DNA of 47,282 nucleotides from Bacteroides sp. (GCA_014803765.1 JAAVBC010000021.1:1-47282); one strand, 5' to 3'; counted from the stretch's first letter, positions 15,234-25,040 are shown. Translations and numbers: made by a program. Notes: generated by a model from the letters alone, not told the origin.

Positions 15234-16826
15234 ATGGAAAAGATTCCCACAAGATTGCTGACCTCCCTGATAGCCGGACTGATGACAGTCAATGTCTCGG
15301 TCATGGCTGACACGTCGCGACCGAAACTCGTGGTGGGAATCGTGGTCGACCAGCTGCGCACCGACTATCTCGAATATCTCAAATCGATGTTCGGAAAAAC
15401 GGGCTTCCGTCGGCTGATGGACAATGGCGTCTACTTTTCCGATGTCGATTTCAAAGCAGAGACCTCCGATCCGGCATCTTCAACTGCCCTGATCTACACA
15501 GGCAATTATCCCCCCGCCAGCGGAATAGCCTCTGCTAATATCTTCTCCCCCTCCGATCATCTTGTGCGCCCCGCACTTGAGGATAAAAGCGTGATAGGAA
15601 TCTCCACTCGCGAATCACTCTCCCCGGCATCGCTGCTCCTTTCGACAATCTCTGACGAAGTGGCAATTGACGGCGACGGGTTCACCTCGGTATATGCTAT
15701 TTCCGCCGATGCGCAGCAAGCGATTATCATGGCGGGACATGCCGGAAGCGGAGCGTTCTGGATTAACGATACGGACGGCAAATGGTCGTCAACGGCTTAT
15801 TACAAAGAATATCCGGAATTCCTGACAAGACGCAATCGGCTGCAATCGCTCGCCGACCGCATGGACACTATGCAATGGCGACCGACGCGCAAGATCGAGG
15901 AATATCCGGGCATCCCTGCCCAAAAAAGATATTATCCTTTCCGCTATACATTCCCCCGGGCAGATAAGGAGTCTCTCAGCCGATTCAAGGGGTCTGCACT
16001 TTCCAACATAGAGGTGACGGATGTGGCGCTCGATGCCATACGCAGTCTCAGTCTCGGAAAGCGCGGAGATGCAATCGACATGCTCAGCATCGGCTATACG
16101 GCTACCCCCTATAAATATGTCAAAGACGGGGATTCCCGAGTGGAACTTGAAGACACATATCTGCGTCTTGACGGGCAGATCGGGCGTCTGCTTGAGAACA
16201 TTGACAAAGAGATAGGATTGGGAAATACCTTGATATTCCTTACATCAACAGGTTATTATGATGACGGAGTACAAGTCGATCCCAAATTCCGACTTCCCTC
16301 AGGCGACGTCTCACTGAAGCGGATAGAATCGCTGCTTAATTCCTACCTGTCGGCAAAATATGGGAATGGCGATTATGTTGCCGGGATATCGGGAAATCAG
16401 GTTTACCTCGATGGCAGAAAAATGGAATCTGCCGGAGCGAATAGCTCAACTCTGCTCAATGACGCCAGGGATTTTCTTCTGAAAATGAGTGGCATCAGCA
16501 GGGTGCGTACACTTACTGACATACTTTCTGACAACACTCCGGCAGGAATACGCCGAGCAAATTCGATAGATACAAAGACCGCCGGAGATCTTTTCATTGA
16601 GTTCACTCCGGGTTGGAATGTAGTGGATGATCTGCATTTTCCGGTCAAGAAGACCCCTGTAAGGCAAGGGATGATCAATTCTCCCCTCATAATCATGGGA
16701 GAAAACATCACGCCGAGAAAGATTGACACTCCTGTGGATGCCACTGCCATTGCGCCGACAATCACCTCCACACTCCATATCCGCTCGCCCAACGGGTCCG
16801 GAACGCGCCCCCTGACCATAAGATAA
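15234..16826 (+). CDS. Alkaline-phosphatase-fold exported protein with degenerate active site
   Basis: This 530-aa protein starts with a signal peptide and then 'PKLVVGIVVDQLRTDYLEYL', which carries the first metal-binding Asp (D39) of the PafA-like alkaline phosphatase family. 'ALIYTGNYPPASGI' and 'EDTYLRLDGQIGRLLENIDKEIG' keep the fold. The catalytic parts are altered: the nucleophile motif before 'IYTG', normally ending in PGHA, reads 'SDPASSTAL'; the 'DYVGH'-type motif reads 'GYTATPYKY'; and 'LTADHG' reads 'LTSTGYYDD'. Several zinc ligands are therefore absent. It is probably a non-catalytic binding protein or an enzyme with changed chemistry. It lies between the Lnb-like gene and secA, which has its own promoter. 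Confidence 0.75.
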   Translation: MEKIPTRLLTSLIAGLMTVNVSVMADTSRPKLVVGIVVDQLRTDYLEYLKSMFGKTGFRRLMDNGVYFSDVDFKAETSDPASSTALIYTGNYPPASGIASANIFSPSDHLVRPALEDKSVIGISTRESLSPASLLLSTISDEVAIDGDGFTSVYAISADAQQAIIMAGHAGSGAFWINDTDGKWSSTAYYKEYPEFLTRRNRLQSLADRMDTMQWRPTRKIEEYPGIPAQKRYYPFRYTFPRADKESLSRFKGSALSNIEVTDVALDAIRSLSLGKRGDAIDMLSIGYTATPYKYVKDGDSRVELEDTYLRLDGQIGRLLENIDKEIGLGNTLIFLTSTGYYDDGVQVDPKFRLPSGDVSLKRIESLLNSYLSAKYGNGDYVAGISGNQVYLDGRKMESAGANSSTLLNDARDFLLKMSGISRVRTLTDILSDNTPAGIRRANSIDTKTAGDLFIEFTPGWNVVDDLHFPVKKTPVRQGMINSPLIIMGENITPRKIDTPVDATAIAPTITSTLHIRSPNGSGTRPLTIR

Positions 16827-16901
16827 TCGGAAGATAATCGGTCGGGATCCAAATATTTTTCTGCTCAAATCAAGGTTTTTTGCGGAATTATGGCGCGATA
16901 T

Positions 16902-16932
16902 TTGTAGACTAATTTTTAAATAGTTAAATTTG
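16902..16932 (+). promoter_or_regulatory. Bacteroidetes-type promoter of secA
   Basis: TTG (16902-16904), a 20-nt spacer and TAAATTTG (16925-16932) match the -33/-7 consensus exactly. Transcription would start near 16938, about 65 nt before the secA ATG at 17005. This also argues against the longer frame that opens at 16930. Confidence 0.75.
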
Positions 16933-17004
16933 CAGGATAGAATCACTGATGACGGCATTCTGCACCTGCAAATCCGGACAAAGCAAACAATTTTTCCAAA
17001 TATA

Positions 17005-20000
17005 ATGGGATTTAATAATATACTTAAAAAAATCTTCGGCAATCAGAGTGAGCGCGCAGTACGCCCGCTTTGGAATCGCCTTAAAAATGAGATTAACCCT
17101 ATCTCCGAACAACTTCAGAGTGTCAGCAACGACGAACTTCGCAACCGTATCAACGTAATCCGCGATGATATTCGCGGAGAGGCTGCGAATTATAAAAATC
17201 AGATGGCTGAGATTCGCGCCGAAATCGAAACTCTTGATTACGACAAACGCGAACCCCTCTGGAAGAAAATCGACGACCTGCGCGATGAGTGCTTCAAGAT
17301 GTATGCCCGCAAGCTTGATGCAGCTCTTCCGGAAGTATTCGCCGTCGTAAAGGAGACTGCCCGCAGATTCGCCAATAACGAGACTATTGAGGTCACAGCC
17401 TCAGACGCTGACCGCGAACTGGCAGCAGCAGGCAAGGACTTCGTCAGCATCGACGGAGATAAAGCCATCTTTAAGAATTCATGGATTGCAGGTGGAAATC
17501 TGATGACATGGGATATGGTGCATTATGACGTGCAGCTTATCGGCGGCATGGTGCTCCACGGCATTATGAATGGCGACACCACTACGAATAATATTGCCGA
17601 GATGGCTACAGGTGAAGGTAAAACTCTTGTAGCAACCCTCCCGGTATTCCTTAACGCCCTGACAGGCGAGGGTGTGCATGTCGTCACTGTCAACGATTAT
17701 CTCGCCAAGCGTGACTCCGAATGGATGGGACCGCTCTATCAGTTCCACGGACTGACTGTCGACTGCATCGACAAGACCGAACCCAACTCCGAAGAGCGCC
17801 GCAAAGCATATCAGTGCGATATTACATTCGGCACCAATAATGAGTTCGGCTTCGACTATCTGCGTGATAATATGGCAACGCAGACTTCCGATCTCGTGCA
17901 GCGCGACGACCATTATTATGCAATCGTCGATGAGGTCGACTCAGTGCTCATCGATGATGCGCGTACGCCCCTTATCATCTCAGGTCCGATTCCGAAGGGC
18001 GACGACCAGATGTTTAATGAATTTAAACCGAACGTTGAGAAAGTAGTCAACGCTCAGCGTCGCCTTGCACAGCAATATCTCAAGGAGGCTCGCGAAATGA
18101 TCGCGGCAGCCCAGAGCGGCGACCCGGAGCAGATTGCAAAGTTTGACACTGCACGCAAAGAGGATCCGAGCAAGAAACCCCTCACAGCCGATCAGCTCCT
18201 CGAAATGGGCGGGCTCTCACTCTTCCGCGCCTACAAAGGTCTGCCGAAACATAATCAGCTTATCCGCTATCTGAGTGAGGACGGAATCAAGCAGATTCTC
18301 CTCAAGACGGAAGCAAAGTATATGGCTGACAATAACCGGGAAATGCCCGTAGCAGTCGAGCCGCTTTACTTCGTAATCGATGAAAAGAATCACTCGATTG
18401 AGCTTACGGATAAGGGTATCGCAGTGCTGACTGACACAACTCAGGATCCCTCTTTCTTCGTACTTCCGGACATCGCATCCCAGCTCTCGACCGTCGATAC
18501 AGAAGAACTGACTGCCGAAGAGAAGCAGACTAAAAAGGATTCCATGCTTCAGGATTACGCAGTGAAGGCAGAGCGTGTGCACACTGTCAATCAGCTGCTG
18601 AAAGCCTACACTCTCTTTGATAAGGATGTGGAATATGTCATCGACGACAACAAGATTAAGATTGTCGACGAACAGACAGGACGTATCATGGAAGGACGTC
18701 GCTATTCCGATGGTCTGCATCAGGCTATCGAGGCTAAAGAGGGTGTGAAGGTCGAAGCTGCCACTCAGACTTATGCGACTATCACGCTGCAGAACTATTT
18801 CAGAATGTATCGCAAGCTCGCCGGCATGACCGGTACGGCAATGACCGAGGCGGGTGAATTCTATGATATCTATAAACTCGAGGTTGTAGAGATTCCGACC
18901 AACCGCCCCGTAATCCGCAACGACCAGAACGACCGCGTCTATCGAACCAAGAAGGAGAAATATGCTGCCGTCATTCAGGAAGTTGAGGATATGGTGAAAG
19001 CCGGACGCCCGGTGCTTGTCGGCACTACTTCCGTCGAGATCTCTGAACTTCTGTCCAAGATGCTTCAGCTGCGCAAGATTCCCCATCAGGTCCTGAATGC
19101 GAAACTCCATCAGAAGGAGGCAGACATCGTGGCTCAGGCAGGTAAGACAGGCACTGTCACCATCGCTACTAACATGGCAGGTCGAGGCACTGACATCAAG
19201 CTTTCTCCGGAAGTAAAGGCAGCCGGAGGTCTGGCAATTATCGGCACGGAGCGTCATGAATCACGTCGAGTCGACCGCCAGCTTCGCGGACGTGCCGGAC
19301 GTCAGGGCGACCCGGGATCTTCAGTGTTCTTCGTATCTTTCGAAGACACTGTGATGCGTCTCTTCGCTAATGAAAGAGTTGTAAAGACTCTCGATCGCCT
19401 CGGCTTTGAAGAGGGGGACATGATCGAGTCAAAGATGGTGACCCGCTCCATTGAGAATGCGCAGAAGAGAGTGGAGGAGAACAACTTCGGCATCCGTAAG
19501 CGCCTCGTGGAATATGATGACGTTATGAATGCCCAGAGAAAGGGTGTCTATGGCAAACGCCAGAACGCCCTGAAGGGTGAACGTCTCGGCACTGATATTG
19601 CCAATATGGTCTATGAAGTGGCTGAAGGAATTGCTTCCGGCACTTACGAAGGAGGATTCTCTGAATTCAAGGATGAAGTCCGCAAAGCATTCGCAATGGA
19701 TGTTGACTTCTCTGAGGAGGAATATCAGAAGATGAATCGCGAGGAACTCACCGAGCGCCTCGCAGAAAGCGCTCTTAATCATCATCAGCGCAACAAAGAG
19801 AAGATGGAGCAGGGCGCTCTCCCCTACATAAAGGAATTTGTAGAAGAGCGTGGCGCTACGGGTCCCGTCGGCGTTCCCGTCAGCGATGGCAGACGCATGT
19901 TCAATGTGCGCGCTGACATCACTGAGTGCTATAACAATGAGTGCAAACCCATCTCAAAATCCTGGGAAAAGACAGTGCTTCTCGCTTCTATCGACAAGGC

Positions 20001-20508
20001 TTGGCAGGAGCAACTCCGCGAAATGGATGAACTCCGCAAATCAGTGCAGAACGCTTCTTACGAACAGAAGGATCCGCTCGTAATCTATAAGCTTGAGGCT
20101 TACGATCTCTGGAAGAATATGCTGGATGGAATGAACAGTAAGGCTGTGGCGACTCTTATGCGCGGCAGACTCGCCGTTCCCGATTATGAGGAAGCAAAGG
20201 CTGCTGAAAAGAGAGCAGCAGAGGCTGAGGAACTTCGTCAGCAGGCAGAGTCGCTCCAGCAGGCACGTCGCGCTCAGCAGGCACCTATGCAGAATCCTTA
20301 CGCTAATTATTCTGCAACGACCAGCTATTCCGCAAGCCAGGATTCCTATCCCGGCGAATCCGCTCAGCGCGAGGCTGCAAAAAATGCAGGACGTGGCGAA
20401 CCGAAACCCAATCAACCCGTAAAGGCAGCGACAAAGATTGGTCGTAATGATCCCTGTCCTTGCGGATCAGGCAAAAAGTATAAGAACTGCCACGGTCGCA
20501 ACCAGTAA
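17005..20508 (+). CDS. secA: Preprotein translocase ATPase SecA
   Basis: This 1167-aa motor ATPase drives export through SecYEG. The start is the ATG at 17005 ('[19 protein letters not shown]'); the reading frame extends further upstream but the promoter lies there. Visible parts are Walker A '[13 protein letters not shown]' near residue 203, '[19 protein letters not shown]' (DEAD-like box), '[21 protein letters not shown]', the second helicase domain with '[11 protein letters not shown]' and '[15 protein letters not shown]', and the scaffold and wing. A Gln/Ala-rich linker (about 1065-1140) is followed by the zinc and SecB-binding tail with [14 protein letters not shown]. It is longer than E. 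coli SecA (901 aa), as is usual in Bacteroidetes because of an insertion in the first nucleotide-binding domain. Confidence 0.97.
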   Translation: MGFNNILKKIFGNQSERAVRPLWNRLKNEINPISEQLQSVSNDELRNRINVIRDDIRGEAANYKNQMAEIRAEIETLDYDKREPLWKKIDDLRDECFKMYARKLDAALPEVFAVVKETARRFANNETIEVTASDADRELAAAGKDFVSIDGDKAIFKNSWIAGGNLMTWDMVHYDVQLIGGMVLHGIMNGDTTTNNIAEMATGEGKTLVATLPVFLNALTGEGVHVVTVNDYLAKRDSEWMGPLYQFHGLTVDCIDKTEPNSEERRKAYQCDITFGTNNEFGFDYLRDNMATQTSDLVQRDDHYYAIVDEVDSVLIDDARTPLIISGPIPKGDDQMFNEFKPNVEKVVNAQRRLAQQYLKEAREMIAAAQSGDPEQIAKFDTARKEDPSKKPLTADQLLEMGGLSLFRAYKGLPKHNQLIRYLSEDGIKQILLKTEAKYMADNNREMPVAVEPLYFVIDEKNHSIELTDKGIAVLTDTTQDPSFFVLPDIASQLSTVDTEELTAEEKQTKKDSMLQDYAVKAERVHTVNQLLKAYTLFDKDVEYVIDDNKIKIVDEQTGRIMEGRRYSDGLHQAIEAKEGVKVEAATQTYATITLQNYFRMYRKLAGMTGTAMTEAGEFYDIYKLEVVEIPTNRPVIRNDQNDRVYRTKKEKYAAVIQEVEDMVKAGRPVLVGTTSVEISELLSKMLQLRKIPHQVLNAKLHQKEADIVAQAGKTGTVTIATNMAGRGTDIKLSPEVKAAGGLAIIGTERHESRRVDRQLRGRAGRQGDPGSSVFFVSFEDTVMRLFANERVVKTLDRLGFEEGDMIESKMVTRSIENAQKRVEENNFGIRKRLVEYDDVMNAQRKGVYGKRQNALKGERLGTDIANMVYEVAEGIASGTYEGGFSEFKDEVRKAFAMDVDFSEEEYQKMNREELTERLAESALNHHQRNKEKMEQGALPYIKEFVEERGATGPVGVPVSDGRRMFNVRADITECYNNECKPISKSWEKTVLLASIDKAWQEQLREMDELRKSVQNASYEQKDPLVIYKLEAYDLWKNMLDGMNSKAVATLMRGRLAVPDYEEAKAAEKRAAEAEELRQQAESLQQARRAQQAPMQNPYANYSATTSYSASQDSYPGESAQREAAKNAGRGEPKPNQPVKAATKIGRNDPCPCGSGKKYKNCHGRNQ

Positions 20509-20520
20509 TACTACCCTCCT

Positions 20521-21114
20521 TTGAAATATTTTGCAAGGATAGATAAAAAGAATGTAGGTCCGTTTTCACTATCTCAATTAGTGGAGACGGGCATACGTCC
20601 TTCCACCTACATCTGGCATAAGGGACTCCCTGACTGGATTCCCGCCTCGGAGGATCCGGAAGTGTGTCGCGGGATTCGCCGCTACTTGGCAGGCTTTGAT
20701 CCGGAGACGGGGGCACCGATTCATAGTCTATCCTCTTCCGCTCTCACTGCCCAAGGAGAGAGCCAAGAGGATTATTCTACGGGATCAGCGACTCAGCCTC
20801 ATTCCGTACGTAGCTTTCCCGAACCGGCTGATTCTACGGACTATAATATCCCTCCGACGGGTGTATCCGTGATTATGGCAGTCGTAGTGACAATATGCTG
20901 CTTCCCGCTGACAGGATTTGTAGCCATATTCTTTGCAATGAGAAGCAAGGCAACCTGGAAGATGAGCGAGCAGGAAGGGATAGATGAGAAGACACGCAGT
21001 ATTTACCGACATAATTCCCATAATGACGCGAGAATCTATCGCATGATGGTAGGAATATCATTCTTTCTGGGTCTGATACTTGTCGGGCTGACTTTCTCCC
21101 GCACGTTTATGTAA
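20521..21114 (+). CDS. GYF-domain protein with C-terminal membrane pair
   Basis: This 197-aa protein begins with a GYF_2-type domain ('YFARIDKKNVGPFSLSQLVE', then 'TYIWHKGLPDWIPA'), continues with a Ser/Thr-rich linker (about residues 65-110), and ends with two membrane segments: 'VSVIMAVVVTICCFPLTGFVAIFFA' and 'MMVGISFFLGLILVGLTFS'. The spacing is that of CD225/dispanin-like tails. The start is taken as the TTG at 20521; no nearby ATG fits. The frame is the same as that of secA, separated from its stop by only four sense codons, so it is certainly on the same transcript. Function is unknown; GYF-like domains usually bind peptides. Confidence 0.75.
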   Translation: MKYFARIDKKNVGPFSLSQLVETGIRPSTYIWHKGLPDWIPASEDPEVCRGIRRYLAGFDPETGAPIHSLSSSALTAQGESQEDYSTGSATQPHSVRSFPEPADSTDYNIPPTGVSVIMAVVVTICCFPLTGFVAIFFAMRSKATWKMSEQEGIDEKTRSIYRHNSHNDARIYRMMVGISFFLGLILVGLTFSRTFM

Positions 21115-21159
21115 CGTCCTCCCGTCATCTTACTCTGACATCGCCAAATATACATAAAA

Positions 21160-21194
21160 AAAGCCGACGCAAACATCACGCTTGCGTCGGCTTT
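21160..21194. terminator. Bidirectional intrinsic terminator
   Basis: A perfect 13-bp stem (21160-21172 with 21182-21194) has a 9-nt loop, flanked by an A run upstream and T-rich DNA downstream. It lies between the converging GYF gene and the btuG-like gene. Confidence 0.85.
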
Positions 21195-21220
21195 GAGTTT
21201 TAATATTTACATCATCTATA

Positions 21221-22348
21221 TCATTTCAGGAATGCAATGGAAGCCGGACTAACGCCCGTACGCTTGCGCCATTTGAAAGTCTTGTCGGAGCTGAAGCAGT
21301 AGATATAGCCGGGGTTGATGAAATCGCCGGCATCGGTCACGAATATGTCGCCGTTTGCCGGTGCGACAGCCAGACAGTAGGGATACTCCATTTCAGAATA
21401 CTCGGATGAACCCTCCCAGCGGCGTGCTGTCACTTTCCCTTCAAGTGTATTTATTTCAGCGTATGAAATCTGCTTTTCATAGGTGTCGAGACTCCAGTTC
21501 ACACCGATTACGTAGAGGGTATGTCCTTCAATCGTAATGTAGGAGTTAGGCACATCGTAATCAGCGACAACCTTATCCTGAGCGGGATCATAACAATGGA
21601 TTGCACTTGCCACGTTGTAATAGTTACCGCGGGAGGTGATCCAGATTTTGCCTTCAGGGTCTGCTGCAACCTGATTCAGATTTATGCCGACCTCCACTTC
21701 TTTGTCAACCTTAAAAGATGCCACATCAATGACCGACATCTTTCCCGGTTCATTCTGACCCGTATATCCGTAGCTGTTGGCTACATAAATCTTACCGTTA
21801 GAGATAGCTATTCCATCGGGCTGATAACCGACGGTGCAGCGTCCCTCTTCTTTGAGAGTCTTGACATTTATTTTAGCCACATAACCTAACTGCGTGGGAC
21901 CTGTCTGATAATCAACCGGACCGGCGTATGATGTAACGTATGCATAATCACCGAAGAAGGCGATATAGCGGCAGTTCGGTATTTCGATCTGACCGATGCG
22001 CACACATTCCATATCCATGACTTCTACCTTATTCGAACAGTTGATGACAGCCCAGACTTTATTATCATAGATTGCAATCTGATTGCCTACATCTCCGAGT
22101 GCCATTGCGACTGTGGGATTCTGTTTGCGATAGAAGTCGAGAGTCAGAGTCCCTGTAGAGAAATCATAATAGTCGATACTTGCCTGATTCTGACCCATAT
22201 TGCCCTGGTTAAGCAGATAAAAACCGCTTGCCGGGACTACATTTCCTTCATCGGGATCGACAACTTCCGGTTCATCGCTACATCCTGTGGCTAAGACCGC
22301 GAAGATGCCGAGTGTCAATACGCTCTTTAATAGGTTTTTGAAATTCAT
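21221..22348 (-). CDS. BtuG-like surface beta-propeller lipoprotein (corrinoid capture)
   Basis: This 375-aa protein has a lipoprotein signal peptide with the lipobox LATGC. An acidic stretch right after the Cys ('SDEPEVVDPDEG') is the kind of signal that sends Bacteroidetes lipoproteins to the cell surface. The rest is a YncE/DUF5074-type propeller with repeating 'V.V.D' and 'I..G.IYVAN' blades. Bacteroides BtuG proteins have this fold, bind B12 very tightly and sit on BtuB. The gene is preceded by a cobalamin riboswitch and by btuB, so a BtuG role is well supported by context. The identity of the corrinoid bound cannot be read from the sequence. Confidence 0.85.
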   Translation of the reverse strand: MNFKNLLKSVLTLGIFAVLATGCSDEPEVVDPDEGNVVPASGFYLLNQGNMGQNQASIDYYDFSTGTLTLDFYRKQNPTVAMALGDVGNQIAIYDNKVWAVINCSNKVEVMDMECVRIGQIEIPNCRYIAFFGDYAYVTSYAGPVDYQTGPTQLGYVAKINVKTLKEEGRCTVGYQPDGIAISNGKIYVANSYGYTGQNEPGKMSVIDVASFKVDKEVEVGINLNQVAADPEGKIWITSRGNYYNVASAIHCYDPAQDKVVADYDVPNSYITIEGHTLYVIGVNWSLDTYEKQISYAEINTLEGKVTARRWEGSSEYSEMEYPYCLAVAPANGDIFVTDAGDFINPGYIYCFSSDKTFKWRKRTGVSPASIAFLK

Positions 22349-22424
22349 GTCGTTTAGTTATATTATAGTGTTTTTTGCAGTTAAGAGGCAAAAAAATGCC
22401 GCAAGCCATTCACATTTGAATTGA

Positions 22425-22526
22425 CCTACGGGCAGCGCGTATAATATAACGTCAGGCATATTTAGTCAAAAGGCAAAATACATATATAACCAATCGACTG
22501 ACATCAACCGCCCATAATCCCGTAGG
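22425..22526 (-). promoter_or_regulatory. Long-range helix between the riboswitch and btuG (candidate expression platform)
   Basis: In the leader RNA CCTACGGG (22526-22519) is perfectly complementary to CCCGTAGG (22432-22425), with 86 nt between them. The helix would form downstream of the B12 aptamer and before the start codon. It could be part of the switching structure, although how it would change translation or termination is not obvious. Confidence 0.4.
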
Positions 22527-22540
22527 CTATCGAAAATGTA

Positions 22541-22690
22541 TATTGCATTGGCAGGTCTACTGACTTATCCCAATCATATTGCGCCTTCTCAAGATGCGAA
22601 CATCTCAATGACATAGTGCAACAGACTTTGGCATAGGAATCACAGTAGCGGGTACTGTTGCGGCTTCTCACCACATTCCCTTTTCAAGCA
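22541..22690 (-). ncRNA. Cobalamin (B12) riboswitch
   Basis: Read on the minus strand from 22690, the region contains the conserved pieces of the cobalamin aptamer in order: AAAAGGGAAT, then GGTGAGAAGCCGC, then AGTACCCGCTACTGTGATTC, then a variable arm (TCATTGAGATG), and the 3' B12-box part AGTCAGTAGACCTGCC. A closing helix may extend it to 22735 (TTGCAATGG with CCAATGCAA, one mismatch). It precedes the btuG-like gene by about 190 nt and follows btuB, so it sits within the locus rather than at its head. Cobalamin binding is expected to reduce btuG expression. Confidence 0.95.
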
Positions 22691-22738
22691 TAAAAATCAA
22701 TTTATACTCATAAATCCTTTCGGATACCATTGCAACTG

Positions 22739-22768
22739 CAAATTTAATCAAAAATTCCCTACTCCCAA
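22739..22768 (-). promoter_or_regulatory. Promoter driving the riboswitch and btuG-like gene
   Basis: On the minus strand TTG (22768-22766), a 19-nt spacer and TAAATTTG (22746-22739) match the Bacteroidetes consensus. Transcription would begin near 22733, just before the aptamer, so the btuG-like gene can be expressed independently of btuB. Confidence 0.7.
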
Positions 22769-22811
22769 ACATTTCCCCAACAATGTTGAAAATTGGAGCT
22801 TACGTCCGGGG

Positions 22812-24857
22812 TTAGAAGGTGGCTGTGAGGGAAAGGCGCCAGTTTCTGCCCGGCATGGGATAGTTGAGGATGATTTCGTATTGGCGGTCGAAGAGGTTGT
22901 TGACTTCCAATTGAAGTCTGAGAGTCGTTGCGCGGACATTACGGGTGTAAGCAAGAGCGGCATCGTGGGTCCACCACGGAGCTACCCTATTACCTGCATA
23001 GTTGGATGAAGATCGCCAGCGCTCTCCCACATACATGTAGCTATAGTTCAACTCAAACCCTTTCCAGTCGACAAAGATATTAGCCGAAGCGCTGTGACGA
23101 GGCACATAGGCAATCTGCCCTTTATATGTAGCATATTCATCCAAGTTATCTTTCGGATTACTCAGATCCATTGCGCGTTGGAACGTGTATGCCACGCGGG
23201 CACCTGCCGTGAAATCGCTGAATGGATTAAGAGCAGCCGAGGCGTTCACTTCAGCGCCATATATCCTCACCTTCCCTATATTCATCATCATCCAGCGATA
23301 TTGCGAATTTCCCTTGGGGACGGCAATAATCTTATCCTTAACATTATTAAGATAGCATTCGCCACGCACCTCTACATATTGCCATGCCGTCGACTCAAAA
23401 TCCAGTCTTTCAGTCGCCCCCAGTCCCCATTGCGTCACATATTCCGGATTCAATGATTCATTACCGATATCCGTATAGTAAAGATCATTGAAGGTCGGCA
23501 TTCTGAATGAGCGTTTCAGATAGGCGCGTACATGAAGGTTATTATTGTTTATCGGTTTGCAGTCAGCATATAATCCTCCCGAAAATGCCGTGCGTGAAGA
23601 ATGACGCCGTCTCTCTCCGTCTACCTGTATTCCCTCCGGGATGCTCGTATAGTCATTGACATTATTGAGCAGGACATTTCCCTGAACTCTCACTATACCC
23701 AAATCAAGTCGCGATGCAAGAGCAAACATCAGTGTGTGCCGATGAGGATAGACAAAGTTTGTCAGTGTTGATGCAAGATTATTGTATAGATAGTCGGCAG
23801 CCGCATTTATAATCCAGCGTCGCGTCAGATCTGCCTTTACAGCCATGGATGCATACAGTTCATCCTGATAGAACTTATTGTCTATGTAACGCTGAGTCGT
23901 ATCGGGATTAAGATAATGCATATAATCGCGCGCATATTTCGCATTAGCCATCAGGGATACTCTCTGCGAAACATACCCCTTCCAGTTACTTTGCACAAAG
24001 AGATTGCGATCCCATTGTCGTTGCGAGTTCTTGAACACATTATTCACAATCGCACCCGGAATTCCACGCTCCGAATCATAATAATACACCTTTGCCGTGT
24101 AATCTCCGCCGGAATATCTGCCAAAGAATGTCAGTTCCGTTCGCAATGCCTTTACATCTCCATTAACGCGTGTAGCAGTCGTGTCCCATGCAACACTTCC
24201 GTCCGGGTAATATCCCCGCAGATGAAAGCGATATTTACCCGTAGCATAAGTATATTCAGCACTCAGAGTAGCCGAAAGATTCCGATTGATTTTATAATCG
24301 ATATTTATTGATGGATTCAGCAATCCGAAACTTCCTCCCCTCATTCTGAGCATCAGATTATACCGCTTTGAATCGGCAAACACCGGACGCCGGGTCCTGA
24401 TATAGAGCGAACCTGCCGAACCCAAGTCGCGGGCAGTAGTAAAAATATCCGATTTCTGACCGGTATAAAACGAAATCGCTTCGACATTATCGAGTGAATA
24501 TCTCCCCAGATCAATCTGACCGTTCTGAGCATTTCCCAATGCTACCCCGTCATAGAATACCCCCAAATGATTCGAACCTAACGAACGGATATCAAGAGTC
24601 TTTACGCCTCCTACGCCCCCATAGTCCTTCAATTGCAGACCGGATAGAAAGCGCACGGCATCCGCCACATTCAGGGTCGACATCCTGCGCAACTCATCCC
24701 CCGACAGTTCCTGCCCCTGAATCAGACTTTGCGATGCAGGAGCAGTCAGCGTGAATTCAGGTAAATTCACACCGACAGAATCTCCCACCTCCGCCTTCAA
24801 AGCAAAAGTGGCGACTACTGACAAAACTAACGCTATGACGCAGCGCAACCGAATCAT
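22812..24857 (-). CDS. btuB: TonB-dependent outer-membrane receptor, BtuB-like
   Basis: This 681-aa protein has a signal peptide ('IALVLSVVATFALKA'), then a plug domain with 'LRRMSTLNVADAVRFLSGLQLKDYGG' and 'TLDIRSLGSNHLGVFYDGVALG', followed by a beta-barrel of about 22 strands ending in the aromatic 'WRLSLTATF' typical of outer-membrane proteins. It has no N-terminal carboxypeptidase-like domain, unlike SusC. Size and plug pattern match Bacteroidetes BtuB, and the adjoining cobalamin riboswitch and BtuG-like gene support corrinoid transport. No cobalamin riboswitch is present in its own upstream region (24858-25040), which is fully visible. A -7 element lies only 4 nt before the start codon. 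Confidence 0.85.
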   Translation of the reverse strand: MIRLRCVIALVLSVVATFALKAEVGDSVGVNLPEFTLTAPASQSLIQGQELSGDELRRMSTLNVADAVRFLSGLQLKDYGGVGGVKTLDIRSLGSNHLGVFYDGVALGNAQNGQIDLGRYSLDNVEAISFYTGQKSDIFTTARDLGSAGSLYIRTRRPVFADSKRYNLMLRMRGGSFGLLNPSINIDYKINRNLSATLSAEYTYATGKYRFHLRGYYPDGSVAWDTTATRVNGDVKALRTELTFFGRYSGGDYTAKVYYYDSERGIPGAIVNNVFKNSQRQWDRNLFVQSNWKGYVSQRVSLMANAKYARDYMHYLNPDTTQRYIDNKFYQDELYASMAVKADLTRRWIINAAADYLYNNLASTLTNFVYPHRHTLMFALASRLDLGIVRVQGNVLLNNVNDYTSIPEGIQVDGERRRHSSRTAFSGGLYADCKPINNNNLHVRAYLKRSFRMPTFNDLYYTDIGNESLNPEYVTQWGLGATERLDFESTAWQYVEVRGECYLNNVKDKIIAVPKGNSQYRWMMMNIGKVRIYGAEVNASAALNPFSDFTAGARVAYTFQRAMDLSNPKDNLDEYATYKGQIAYVPRHSASANIFVDWKGFELNYSYMYVGERWRSSSNYAGNRVAPWWTHDAALAYTRNVRATTLRLQLEVNNLFDRQYEIILNYPMPGRNWRLSLTATF

Positions 24858-24861
24858 ACTG

Positions 24862-24869
24862 CAAAGTTA
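24862..24869 (-). promoter_or_regulatory. -7 element almost touching the btuB start codon
   Basis: TAACTTTG on the minus strand ends 4 nt before the btuB ATG (24857). If this promoter is used, the transcript would have essentially no leader. The -33 position at the expected distance reads GTG rather than TTG, so the promoter is imperfect. Confidence 0.4.
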
Positions 24870-24961
24870 ATATAATTCCCTCCTCACCTCACTTAAGATT
24901 AAGTAAATTTATCGTAATTTATCATCTAATACTTAAACATTACCTGAATAATACAACAAAT

Positions 24962-24997
24962 GCCCGCGCTATGGCTTTCATCAGCGATAGCGCGGGC
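24962..24997 (-). terminator. Intrinsic terminator after the GH97 gene
   Basis: A perfect 11-bp GC-rich stem (24962-24972 with 24987-24997) is followed on the minus strand by a T-rich stretch. It separates the GH97 gene from btuB, so the carbohydrate locus and the B12 locus are separate transcripts. Confidence 0.8.
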
Positions 24998-25040
24998 TTC
25001 TTTCTGAAATTAATTCCTATTTAGATTCCGTGCACCAAAT

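Noticed and set aside
16930-17004. N-terminal extension of secA by 25 residues
   Set aside because: The extension begins inside the -7 promoter element and is not SecA-like; the standard SecA start is at 17005.
18217-19257. Minus-strand frame of 346 aa
   Set aside because: Antisense to the conserved core of secA; Cys/Leu/His-rich with no motifs.
24858-25040. Second cobalamin riboswitch before btuB
   Set aside because: The whole interval was read on the minus strand; it holds a terminator and a -7 element but no aptamer motifs.
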